From NCBI GenBank assembly GCA_024763495.1, contig JANTFJ010000013.1, forward strand, positions 1-15,773: a DNA stretch of 15,773 nucleotides, written 5' to 3'. The stretch is from Desulfobulbaceae bacterium (lineage in GTDB: Bacteria; Desulfobacterota; Desulfobulbia; Desulfobulbales; SURF-16). Of the stretch, positions 1 to 8,128 are shown piece after piece (within the stretch, counting starts at the first letter, position 1; the number at the start of each line of letters is the position of its first letter). The position numbers and the translations under genes are program-made. A model generated the notes under the pieces. The model had not been told where the DNA came from, did no database searches, and worked only from the letters and a program-made list of their open reading frames with translations.

Positions 1-1908
1 CTGCATCATATTAACAAAATTACCGCTGGATGCATATAATTGTTTAATATTGTTAATTTCAATAAAAGAAATATCTTCAGCGGAATAGCCATGTTCTTCA
101 CCTAACATACGCAATATCCTTAAAATTTCACTCAGGCTCTTAGTGAAAATGAATTTGGCGTACTCTCTTCCTTCAATCGCGCCCTTGATAAAATTAAACA
201 AGCTCACAACATCATGAGTTATTTCATGTTTGTTCAGAAATTTGTCAATCCTGTTAAGAGCCGAGATGTTCAATGCAAATTCCGAACAACTTGAGGCAAG
301 TAGGGCATAATTTTTTTGCTTCCAGTCAAAGTACCTTTCCGGATTTTCATCATATCTGGGAGATAAAATATCATAAGCGCCGGGGCGAAGATGACCATAT
401 TTTTCCAAGAAGCGTTTTTTACTTAATTTTATAAAATCACGGGATAAACAAGAGCTGATTGTCTCAATAGTACTCATAAAACATTCATATTCTCTATCCG
501 ACAAAAGACTGCAGCGTACAAGAGACTTAAGCATTTGCACAGCTATAAAACCTGCACGGGCCAATCCGGCAAAAGGGAGTGTTCCATATCTCTTGCAATC
601 TTCCAGCAGCCAGAATATACGTTCAATTTTAGAAAGATTGCTTGTTGCTATAGTCATCTGGCGAAATTTCAGTTCATCAAGTTTGGCTAGATCCTTTTTC
701 CATAACCCCTGCTTGTCATGGATAATATTATTTGTCAAATTTCGTAAACTCAACAAAAGCTGTTTTTTGTCCGCAGAGCTGAAATTCGACTCAGGAAGTT
801 GGGAAAGCCGCTCGGGCAGGTCAAGCGTATAACATGAGTAAACAATATCAAATTCAACTTTATCATGGAGATTAGGGTTGTTACACAGACGGTCAATATA
901 AAAATCAACTAGGCGATAGGCTAATTTCTCATCCAGATTTTTTGGAATAAACGAATTAAAACTGACTCTTACATCAATATATGGCAGGCCGGCAAAACTT
1001 ATCAACAAAGGAAAACTTCTCAAATTGCGATAACCGTAATTATTTCGTTGATAAGCCCAGATATTATCTGTAATTAATTCCATATACAGTGACAGAGCCA
1101 AAGGACGGGGCCGTACACCTATCATTTCAGCAGGATTCCAGTCCGGCATAATACCAAAAACAGAACGACCGCCCAGAAGATACGGGTGGGGTTTTGTCAG
1201 TGAACAAATTTTATTCTCAATTTCATTAAGCTCTGCGTCATGTTCATCTTCAGCCAGACTGGCAATTGTTTTTAAAATAAGAGGACGAACCTGCAACAAG
1301 ATCAGCCCGTTATTATCAACAGCAAATTCAACATCAAGAGCATCATTATCAAATAGCTCCTCAAGCTCTTGCAACAGTAAAAGCAGATCATGCTGCCAAC
1401 CTTTTAATTTTACAGAAGATTTTTTTGCATGATATCGAACTGCCAAGTCATTGGACAATCCACTCTGCACTGCAGATGTGACACCACTGACCTCATCATA
1501 ATTTATTACATAATAATGCCCGCCATTATTCGGATCACGCGAAAAAGCAACACCGCTTACTTCTACTTTTTCAAGCATAGGTTGAAGAAAAACCTGATTA
1601 CCCAGCTGCGCTTTGTCCATTGACGAAATTACAACTTCAATAGCCTCACGCCGTTGCTTCGGCCCTTTGACATTACTGACAGATTTATAACAACCGGCCA
1701 TAGACGAACTGGAGGTATCCTCAGACAAAGCACTACTGCGAACAATAATTGATTTTAACCAGTCATGATTTTGCCGCAAAACATCAAGGGTACGTCCGGC
1801 GCTGTGCCATTCTCCAACAGTGAAACATATTTGCGGTAATACCCTGCCCTGACGTAAACAGCCTTCGAGCATGGAAAGAGTTTCGGCTTTTGTGCCAAAT
1901 TTTAACAT
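1..1908 (-). CDS. PEP synthase/pyruvate phosphate dikinase-like enzyme, C-terminus cut by window edge
   Basis: The frame is open from an ATG at 1908 down to position 1, giving 636 codons with no stop, so the 3' end is missing. The N-terminal part is the ATP-grasp PEP/pyruvate-binding domain of the PPDK/PEP-synthase family. It shows VRSSALSEDTSSSSMAG at residues 56-72, LQPMLEKVEVSGVAFSRDPN around 108-127, DVEFAVD at 192-198 and LLQVRPL at 204-210. A middle helical region holds KYGHLRPGAYDI, typical of this family's glycan-locus members. The phosphohistidine (PEP-mobile) domain, which carries the catalytic His, would lie in the unseen remainder. The gene begins 13 bases after the APS-kinase-like gene. 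True PEP synthase is a central-metabolism gene and is not expected in a glycan operon. A specialised phosphotransfer role, as in Campylobacter Cj1418 (ATP-dependent L-glutamine kinase), is more plausible. Family assignment is firm; substrate is inference. Confidence 0.85.
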   Translation of the reverse strand, partial: MLKFGTKAETLSMLEGCLRQGRVLPQICFTVGEWHSAGRTLDVLRQNHDWLKSIIVRSSALSEDTSSSSMAGCYKSVSNVKGPKQRREAIEVVISSMDKAQLGNQVFLQPMLEKVEVSGVAFSRDPNNGGHYYVINYDEVSGVTSAVQSGLSNDLAVRYHAKKSSVKLKGWQHDLLLLLQELEELFDNDALDVEFAVDNNGLILLQVRPLILKTIASLAEDEHDAELNEIENKICSLTKPHPYLLGGRSVFGIMPDWNPAEMIGVRPRPLALSLYMELITDNIWAYQRNNYGYRNLRSFPLLISFAGLPYIDVRVSFNSFIPKNLDEKLAYRLVDFYIDRLCNNPNLHDKVEFDIVYSCYTLDLPERLSQLPESNFSSADKKQLLLSLRNLTNNIIHDKQGLWKKDLAKLDELKFRQMTIATSNLSKIERIFWLLEDCKRYGTLPFAGLARAGFIAVQMLKSLVRCSLLSDREYECFMSTIETISSCLSRDFIKLSKKRFLEKYGHLRPGAYDILSPRYDENPERYFDWKQKNYALLASSCSEFALNISALNRIDKFLNKHEITHDVVSLFNFIKGAIEGREYAKFIFTKSLSEILRILRMLGEEHGYSAEDISFIEINNIKQLYASSGNFVNMMQ

Positions 1909-1921
1909 AAAAAGTTACCGG

Positions 1922-2455
1922 TTAATGTTCATCTAAAACTACTAACTGGTTTATGAGTGATTCTAATAGGCAACCATTGTCATTTATCAAAACCAGATCA
2001 GGAGATTCAGGTTCTTCGAAAAATAAATCTATGCCCACTACCTCCTTTTCCGTCCCGCATTGCGATCGAGAATATAACTGTTTTTGATCCCGTTCTAAAA
2101 GTGTTTCCACTGGAACTTTTATGTAAACTTCAAAGTAATTTTTTATATGCTCCCTGTTCCATTTTCTTACAAAATTAAACATGGAAATTGTCGCACAAAT
2201 CACATCTATTCCTTGATTTGAAATCATTAAACACAATCTGCCATACATGGAAGCAATTTTTTTTCTGTCGCTCAAAGAATACCCATATCTGCGGCCAATA
2301 ACATTCCTGAGTTCATCGCCGTCAAGGAAAATTACATTATTTCGTTCTCTCTTTAATCTCTGATAGAATTCATTGCCAATTGTTGTTTTTCCTGCACCGG
2401 CAAGACCCGTCAACCAAAAAACTTTTCCCGGACTATCACTTAAAACTGTTTCCAT
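1922..2455 (-). CDS. APS-kinase (CysC)-like small P-loop kinase, Cj1415-like
   Basis: This is a 177-residue P-loop kinase of the adenylylsulfate kinase fold. Counting from the chosen ATG, Walker A is GLAGAGKTT at 17-25, followed by FLDGDELR. The middle holds KWNREHIKNYFEVYI, and then ERDQKQLYSRS and VVGIDLFFEEPESPDLVL. It keeps the CysC scaffold, but there are no sulfate-assimilation genes nearby. In place of the FTGID seen in sulfate-assimilation CysC it has VVGID, as I recall from glycan-locus homologues such as the C. jejuni cytidine-diphosphoramidate kinase Cj1415. A longer form starting at TTG 2473 is possible but has no clear ribosome site. ATG 2455 has a weak GGGA upstream and restores the usual short N-terminus before the P-loop. 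It lies between the glycosyltransferase and the PEP-synthase-like gene. The physiological substrate is not shown by the sequence. Confidence 0.82.
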   Translation of the reverse strand: METVLSDSPGKVFWLTGLAGAGKTTIGNEFYQRLKRERNNVIFLDGDELRNVIGRRYGYSLSDRKKIASMYGRLCLMISNQGIDVICATISMFNFVRKWNREHIKNYFEVYIKVPVETLLERDQKQLYSRSQCGTEKEVVGIDLFFEEPESPDLVLINDNGCLLESLINQLVVLDEH

Positions 2456-2480
2456 GACACATTTATCCCGCAATAAATTT

Positions 2481-4883
2481 TTACAGCTCTGCTATACAGT
2501 CAAGAACATATAATGCGCTTGCCCTACAGGAAAAATTTTTAATGTATTTTTCATGGGCAGCAGAGGAAACTTTTCTCCGATTTGCTGGATGTTCGAGAAA
2601 AAATACAACCTTTGCCAAAAGGTCTTTTTCATCATCAAATAAAATCACCTCTTTATCTTTTTCAAAAAAATATTCAATGGGCATACTGTCAAAGGTAATA
2701 GGGATTTTACAAGTTAGCATGAAGTTCTTTGAGGCGATAACCTCCGGGGCCTTCATATGATACGTTGTGCCGGGACTGGTATTAAGATTAATGCGTGACT
2801 GATTAAACAGTTTGTTTAACTCTGTACCATTTTTTATTATTCCCCCTGAAGCTTGTTGCACCATAGAATACTTTTCCCAATTATTACCAAAAGCCTTCAC
2901 GTTGATACCATTCTCCAGTAAATGCCACACAGGCTTTACCTTCATTAACATCATGAAATGATTAAAAAAAGGCGTTGGACAATTTTGTCGATTATGCCAA
3001 TCAACCAGCAGCAATAAATTGTCTGTTACCTCTATTCCAAAATTTTTACATATTTTTTCCACCAGATCCTTCCTGGCGTTTGTGTGAAGTTGTAATTTTC
3101 GCAACTGCGCCAATGAGGACTTCCCCATTTTATCAACTATATTACGGATAACTAAAAGTTCTGATGAAGATAATTTTTCTGGAAATAATTCTTTCATGGC
3201 CATTGGATATAAAGTATTTGATGGATCAGGTAAATGAGTCACAGAAGTAACATCATATATTTTTTTTGTAGCAGGTAATGTTCGATATATTCTCATACTT
3301 GCCACTACGGGTAAGATATGAATTTTTTTTTCTTTTAGTACCTTGTGAACCTTAAAGGAAGTATCAATCCATTTTTTAGAAAAAGAAAAAATATAATCAT
3401 TGGCTGTAATCAACTTGGAATTATCAATACTAACAATGTTGGGCAACATATCCTGCACCCAGGTCACATAAGGGATAACTCGAGGGATGTTGGGCTCCTC
3501 ATACCTCAAGTGATCAATACAAAAAATAATATCAGGTCGGAATTCACACAAATTACGCAACTTAACATCTTCCCTGATGCTATATCCCGCATTTTCATTC
3601 TCGCACTCAATAAACACATCATGGCCCAGCAATCGGAAACCTTCGGCCATGTCCCGGATGGAATATTGCAGATAGGTTGTGTAGCGCGAGGTTTTAAATA
3701 ACACCTTTAATTTTTTTCCTTTTTTTATCTTATCAATAACCTTTTGATGAAAATTAGCCGGATAAAGTAGAGTTAATTGTTTTTTATAATAATCAATATC
3801 ATACAGCACTTTTTGCCCACATTGCTTAAGAAGTGGTGTTACATATTGCTCGTAGTAATGCCTGTTATGGCCAAGATGATCGATTAGTATGGAGGGGAAA
3901 AAAACTTTTTTTTCAAGCAAAACATCTTGCAGGCTGACTTCGAGATTATTTTCATCAAGGAATCGGATGACAAAAGCACAGTCGGCAATTAAAGAAAGGT
4001 CACAGACTGCCATAGCCTGCTTGAGAATTTGAAAATCAAGGACAACCAGGCATTCATAGCGAAAAAACTTTTTTCCCACTGCGGCAAGGGCCTCAATAAA
4101 CTCCACACAAGAAGCAAGCGTGGGACACCGAATTAAAATATTTTTTTCTTTGTTTAGGCACTCCCTGGCTAATCTGGCATTGTCTGGAGGGAAAACGGCC
4201 TTGGACCATATCCCATTTTGTTTCCCATAAAATACTCCCGCCACCTTTAGACTGAAAGGTTCCCAGAACGAGAGGGGCTCATCAATTAAGCTGTCTTGAA
4301 ACAGGGGATTATCAGTCAAGTCCGGGGCATATTGGGCAAGAAATTTTAAATTCATCTCATACCGTGCCCTATGTTCATTTTCAATTTCCGGATTATCTGC
4401 TATTGCCGTCTTTATTACCCCATCTACCAAGTCTTGAATCTGTCGATGAATCGTTGCCGGCATTAGGGTAAGTAGCTGATTACGAACACTAAGTATCCCA
4501 TCAAGATCCAGCTCCGGCAAAAAAGTTTGAAGGCAAAATTTTATATTTTCCAAATCTGGGGGTAACTTGCCGTAATATTCCCGCGCCAAACTATAGTTTT
4601 TCTCAGCCCTATAAAGATCTCCAATCATTTTTATGAAAAGTGGAACTTTTGATTTATCTTCTATTGCCTCAAGAAGAAACTGCAAAATTGTTCTGCCGGT
4701 GCCGAGTCGTTGCTCTGCTATAGCCTGTTTGGCCAGAGAAAATAATGCATCACCAAAATTTGCTTCCTTGAGACCATTTTCAGCCAGATAAGCTATCATT
4801 GCCTCAAAATCGTTTTTATCAGCCAGAGCCCAAATATATTGTCGATATAGGGCAGTTTGTTCAGCAGATTGCAGCACAGACAA
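2481..4883 (-). CDS. CgeB-like family 1-type glycosyltransferase with long helical N-terminal extension
   Basis: An 800-residue cytoplasmic protein with no signal peptide or membrane segment. Residues about 1-190 are helical with TPR-like spacing (for example KMIGDLYRAEKNYSLAREYY near 85-105). About 390-500 is the start of a GT-B domain (KLKVLFKTSRYTTYLQYS, then FRPDIIFCIDHLRYE). About 650-800 is the C-terminal sugar-nucleotide-binding half (VKAFGNNWEKY; RINLNTSPGTTYHMKAPEV at about 698-715, the family's conserved Glu region). This architecture matches CgeB/DUF3880 glycosyltransferases, which are frequent in flagellin or surface-glycan loci. The start is TTG at 4883, supported by a strong AAAGGAG nine bases upstream. 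Donor and acceptor are unknown. The neighbouring heptose-type enzymes make a heptose or modified-sugar donor plausible, as inference. The gene carries A9 and A8 runs (3323-3331, 3906-3913 as T on the plus strand). Confidence 0.82.
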   Translation of the reverse strand: MSVLQSAEQTALYRQYIWALADKNDFEAMIAYLAENGLKEANFGDALFSLAKQAIAEQRLGTGRTILQFLLEAIEDKSKVPLFIKMIGDLYRAEKNYSLAREYYGKLPPDLENIKFCLQTFLPELDLDGILSVRNQLLTLMPATIHRQIQDLVDGVIKTAIADNPEIENEHRARYEMNLKFLAQYAPDLTDNPLFQDSLIDEPLSFWEPFSLKVAGVFYGKQNGIWSKAVFPPDNARLARECLNKEKNILIRCPTLASCVEFIEALAAVGKKFFRYECLVVLDFQILKQAMAVCDLSLIADCAFVIRFLDENNLEVSLQDVLLEKKVFFPSILIDHLGHNRHYYEQYVTPLLKQCGQKVLYDIDYYKKQLTLLYPANFHQKVIDKIKKGKKLKVLFKTSRYTTYLQYSIRDMAEGFRLLGHDVFIECENENAGYSIREDVKLRNLCEFRPDIIFCIDHLRYEEPNIPRVIPYVTWVQDMLPNIVSIDNSKLITANDYIFSFSKKWIDTSFKVHKVLKEKKIHILPVVASMRIYRTLPATKKIYDVTSVTHLPDPSNTLYPMAMKELFPEKLSSSELLVIRNIVDKMGKSSLAQLRKLQLHTNARKDLVEKICKNFGIEVTDNLLLLVDWHNRQNCPTPFFNHFMMLMKVKPVWHLLENGINVKAFGNNWEKYSMVQQASGGIIKNGTELNKLFNQSRINLNTSPGTTYHMKAPEVIASKNFMLTCKIPITFDSMPIEYFFEKDKEVILFDDEKDLLAKVVFFLEHPANRRKVSSAAHEKYIKNFSCRASALYVLDCIAEL

Positions 4884-4939
4884 GATTATTTTCTCCTTTA
4901 AGATAATTCATTAATTGTCTTCGGTAGTTATAGTTCTTT

Positions 4940-5908
4940 TTAAATTTTTTTTTGTCTATCAACTGCTGTCCACAATTGTGGTATTGTCTCATTATGTCTG
5001 CCCTGAAGGTAGAAACTTTCGCCACCATCAGCAACGGTACGAACCAGAATAGTTTTCCAGGGACGAAAATAATAAATTGGGTTGTTGGGGTCTGGTTCCA
5101 AAGAATATTTTGGGGGCAGAGAAACAAGATCGCAGACAAGGGAGGTAAAATGATGTATTTCTCTATTTTCCTGGGCTGCTACATTCCGGGCCATTGATAA
5201 GGCCTTAAGGTATACTTCCGGCCCCATAATAGCAGTACCGAAATTCATCAACACGCCTCCTTCAAGTTTTTCAAGAATCTGGGCAAATATCAGAAAATCC
5301 CGATAGCTGGTTGCTCCTAATGCCGCACCATCACAATTAGGCATTTCATGAATGATATCGTAACCAATCCCGACATGCACAGTAGCTGGAATACCCAACC
5401 GATAAGCAGCAGCAAGAACACTTATGTCCCGATGCGGGAAATTCTCTTTCTCAATCACTTTGCCGATAGCCTCGCCTAGCCCCAGTTCTTCTACTGCCGC
5501 TTGAGAAATTATTTCATTTATTCTACCTGTCTCTTTCCACAAACCAAAACGGCCATCACGAATATAATAGGCCACGCTTTCCGTAGTTGCTCCGATAGAG
5601 GCAAACTCAAAGTCATGAATAACCCCGGCCCCGTTCATGGCAATACAGGATAGAGCCCCCTGCTCCATCAAATCTATGAGATAACGCTGCACCCCTGACC
5701 GTAAAACATGGGCTCCCATCATCAAGATATTACTTTTTCCCCGTTGCCTGGCAGCTTTTAGCCGATTTGAGATCGTTATCAATGTTTGTTCTAAAACAGG
5801 CACAGAAGCCAAGGGTAAGATAACGGAAACGTCAAGATTATGTTTACGTTCATCAAGTGAAGACAACTTCAAGCGGGATCGATCAAATTGCTGAAAGAGA
5901 GATGGCAT
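4940..5908 (-). CDS. deoxyhypusine-synthase-like conserved protein of glycan clusters
   Basis: A 322-residue soluble protein. I recognise it only at fold level. Several segments resemble deoxyhypusine synthase: CIAMNGAGVIHDFEFASIG (88-106) resembles the glycine-rich block that holds TAGGxxxDxxK. SVLAAAYRLGIPATVHVGIG (163-182) resembles the block reading IPVFSPALTDGS. LMNFGTAIMGPEVYLKALSM (220-239) resembles the block with GGGVxKH. A C-terminal PWKT (283-286) sits where the enzyme's catalytic-Lys SWGK would fall. Bacteria lack the eIF5A substrate, so a different NAD-linked role is likely, perhaps on a sugar or polyamine; this is inference. It lies 31 bases after the HldE-like gene and 56 bases before the glycosyltransferase. 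The ATG at 5908 has no strong ribosome site. An A9 run sits just before its stop codon. Reality of the gene is firm; the family link is tentative. Confidence 0.6.
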   Translation of the reverse strand: MPSLFQQFDRSRLKLSSLDERKHNLDVSVILPLASVPVLEQTLITISNRLKAARQRGKSNILMMGAHVLRSGVQRYLIDLMEQGALSCIAMNGAGVIHDFEFASIGATTESVAYYIRDGRFGLWKETGRINEIISQAAVEELGLGEAIGKVIEKENFPHRDISVLAAAYRLGIPATVHVGIGYDIIHEMPNCDGAALGATSYRDFLIFAQILEKLEGGVLMNFGTAIMGPEVYLKALSMARNVAAQENREIHHFTSLVCDLVSLPPKYSLEPDPNNPIYYFRPWKTILVRTVADGGESFYLQGRHNETIPQLWTAVDRQKKI

Positions 5909-5939
5909 AGGTTAAAATTGATATTTTTCAAATGAATAT

Positions 5940-7475
5940 TTATTTTAAAATTGCTGTAATATGTTTTTTTATACGCATTTTATTGATGGATTTTTTGTTA
6001 CCGATTATTTCAACGGCTTCTGCTCCAACGATGTTTCCGAGAAATCCCAAAATTTCATTTGGCACTCCAAGACAGGAAGCCAAAGAAGAGATGGCAAATA
6101 ATGCGTCACCGGCACCAACCCGGTCAATTACTCTTCTGGCCAGAGCAGGGATAGATAACAGGTCTTCATCCTTTCCGAATACTAGACATCCTCGCCGTCC
6201 TAAAGTGGTTATCATTTGTTTACAATTCAACTGTCTTGCCAGTCTGTCTGTCATTCTGCGCTCATGACCCGGCTCATTCCGCATGGCAAGACGCAGTTCG
6301 TGCCCGGCAATGCTGAGGAAATCACTTTTGGGATAACGGGTTGCCACATGATACCCCCTGTTTCCGGCATTGGCCTGGGTATTTACTGCTAAAAACGGTG
6401 CGTGTTGTGCCATCATATTAACTAGGTTTGCGCTGATTGCTCCATGGCCAAAATCTGCAGCAACAACAAGATCATATTTTGACATCTGCGCCTTCATCCA
6501 TGCACAAAGCCTCTTGTCTTCATAATCGGAAAGACCGGAGTCACCCATCACATAAACTTCAAATAACTTGTTAAATGAATAGCCGTCCAAAAATCTCCTT
6601 TTCAGTGTAGTCGGAGTTTTGGCCTGAGTAATAAAATAAGGTGATATATTTGTAGAAAGTTGTGACCGAATAAACTCCTCATGACGATCTTTATCACCAA
6701 GCAGGGTAACAAGCTGAACATTATCAACTAACGCCGAAATATGATTTGCCACAGCAAGTACGCCTCCGGCAAAAAGATCTTTTGACTGATATTGCAACGC
6801 CAGAGCCGGGTCTTTTGAAGACACTCCAAGAGCGGAACAATATTGATATTCGTCCAGAATGGTGTCACCGACAACCAGGACATTAAGGTGAGACATCTGG
6901 TCAATAATGTTTACAATATCTTCAAGTTTGTATCGTTCCCTGAATATTTTCAGATACTCCTGAGTTTCTTCAGGAAATTGAGACATATAACGATTAATCA
7001 GATTACTGGAACTGAAAACAATGTCTTCAGCAAAGACAAGCTCACATCCTACTTGTTTAACAACTTCAGCCTCTCTGGCAATTTTGCCGGTCATGTCAGA
7101 GGCCAACTCTTTGAACTCCGCCCCTTTCACATAATAATCAGGCCGCAGGAGACGCAAAAGTTCCTCTGCCGTAGGCCATTTATTTATAGCGACAAAGTCA
7201 ACGACGTCAAGTGAGGCAATAGCCTCAGCACGGAGATTTTCAGAAAAAGCAGGACGATCAGGCCCCTTGTCCACATATTTATCCGGGGTCACTGTAACCA
7301 CCAGAATTTCACCTTTTTGTGCTGCCTGCCGGAAATAACGGATATGGCCAATATGCAGCAGGTCAAAGACACCATGACATAAAACAATTTTTTTGCCGGC
7401 AGCCTTCATTGCTTCCACCTTGGCCGACAGATCATCCAAAAGTAAAATATTATGCGTCTTATCCGGAGAACACAT
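5940..7475 (-). CDS. HldE-like fusion in reversed order: nucleotidyltransferase then PfkB sugar kinase
   Basis: A 511-residue bifunctional protein. Residues about 27-165 form a cytidylyltransferase-fold domain with HGVFD (34-38), HIGH (41-44), VTVTPDKYVDKGP and YYVKGAEF, as in the adenylyltransferase half of HldE (RfaE). Residues about 193-490 form a PfkB/ribokinase domain starting VLVVGDTILDEY and ending with the anion-hole and catalytic motif DRVGAGD (451-457; Asp457 is the probable base). In Escherichia coli HldE the kinase comes first and the transferase second; here the order is swapped. Together with the GmhA-like isomerase one gene upstream, the expected pathway is sedoheptulose-7-phosphate to heptose phosphate to nucleotide-activated heptose, but a different phosphosugar cannot be excluded. 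The start codon overlaps the upstream stop (TGATG) and has GAGGAG at good spacing, implying translational coupling. Confidence 0.85.
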   Translation of the reverse strand: MCSPDKTHNILLLDDLSAKVEAMKAAGKKIVLCHGVFDLLHIGHIRYFRQAAQKGEILVVTVTPDKYVDKGPDRPAFSENLRAEAIASLDVVDFVAINKWPTAEELLRLLRPDYYVKGAEFKELASDMTGKIAREAEVVKQVGCELVFAEDIVFSSSNLINRYMSQFPEETQEYLKIFRERYKLEDIVNIIDQMSHLNVLVVGDTILDEYQYCSALGVSSKDPALALQYQSKDLFAGGVLAVANHISALVDNVQLVTLLGDKDRHEEFIRSQLSTNISPYFITQAKTPTTLKRRFLDGYSFNKLFEVYVMGDSGLSDYEDKRLCAWMKAQMSKYDLVVAADFGHGAISANLVNMMAQHAPFLAVNTQANAGNRGYHVATRYPKSDFLSIAGHELRLAMRNEPGHERRMTDRLARQLNCKQMITTLGRRGCLVFGKDEDLLSIPALARRVIDRVGAGDALFAISSLASCLGVPNEILGFLGNIVGAEAVEIIGNKKSINKMRIKKHITAILK

Positions 7476-8059
7476 CAGCCTGTCTCCTCTGTCAAGTCAA
7501 CTTGAGCCATATCGGTAAAATAATGGGCCAGCATTGAATGTAATGTCTCTACTAAGCCGTAATCAGTCGCTGGAACATAAAAATTTATGTCGCCACATTG
7601 ACGTAGACGGTTCTCCTTTTTAAAACCGGTTAAGGTAATAATTTGGCATCCTCTTTTTTGTGCAGCCTGCACCGCAAGAATCATATTATCAGACTCCCCG
7701 GAACTGCTGATGGTAATAAGTAAATCTCCCTTTTCAGCCCATAGATTCAGACCACCCTCATAAGCAGCATCATAGCCAAGATCATTGGCCATTGCAGTTA
7801 GAAGGGAAAGATCCTGAAAAACAAGCGAACGTATGCCGACCGCTTTGCTCAAGTCATTATGCATATGGCCGGCAATCGCCGCACTGCCGCCATTGCCGAT
7901 AACCATGACTTTTTTTAATTTATCATTCATATCATGAAGAAGATTAGTAACCATACGTCCAGCTTCATCTATAGGAATCAGTTGACCATCTCTGTTGGTA
8001 ACCACAATATTTTTTGCCAAATTAAACAGATTTCGGCAATGCTCAGAAAATAATATCAT
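7475..8059 (-). CDS. GmhA-like phosphosugar isomerase (SIS domain)
   Basis: A 194-residue single SIS-domain protein, the usual size for sedoheptulose-7-phosphate isomerase. GNGGSAA at 55-61 and ISSSGES at 117-123 are the phosphate-binding loops. HMHNDLSKAVG (65-75) and the GLVETLHSMLAH segment (168-179) hold the positions of the GmhA metal/catalytic site. Aligned by eye to E. coli GmhA (His61, Glu65, Gln172, His180), the residues here are His65, Asp69, Glu171 and His179, so two of the four differ. This looks like a subfamily of glycan-cluster isomerases, and the substrate might not be sedoheptulose-7-phosphate. It is the first gene after the only sizeable intergenic gap, and it is coupled to the HldE-like gene by a TGATG junction. 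The ATG at 8059 has only a weak ribosome site. Confidence 0.85.
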   Translation of the reverse strand: MILFSEHCRNLFNLAKNIVVTNRDGQLIPIDEAGRMVTNLLHDMNDKLKKVMVIGNGGSAAIAGHMHNDLSKAVGIRSLVFQDLSLLTAMANDLGYDAAYEGGLNLWAEKGDLLITISSSGESDNMILAVQAAQKRGCQIITLTGFKKENRLRQCGDINFYVPATDYGLVETLHSMLAHYFTDMAQVDLTEETG

Positions 8060-8128
8060 TTGTAACTACTCATGGGGTAAGCGCCTAATTAGTGCAAACC
8101 TCAGTATTTGTAACTGTTCTGAGTCTGT

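Noticed and set aside
593..832. Plus-strand open frames throughout the window (for example here, 3345-3701, 6843-7214 and 8182-8550)
   Set aside because: All lie antisense to well-supported minus-strand genes, lack recognisable domains and read as shadows of the opposite strand.
1..1908. Housekeeping phosphoenolpyruvate synthase (ppsA)
   Set aside because: The N-terminal domain matches the family, but the divergent middle region with KYGHLRPGAYDI, the glycan-operon setting and the APS-kinase-like neighbour argue for a specialised homologue.
1922..2473. Sulfate-assimilation cysC, or PAPS supply for glycan sulfation
   Set aside because: No ATP sulfurylase, sulfotransferase or cysDN lies nearby, and the VVGID segment differs from the FTGID typical of sulfate-assimilation enzymes. 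Sulfation is not excluded but is less supported.
4861..5139. 92-codon minus-strand open frame overlapping the deoxyhypusine-synthase-like gene
   Set aside because: It overlaps the 3' end of a well-supported gene in a different frame, has no domain likeness and ends inside the glycosyltransferase start.
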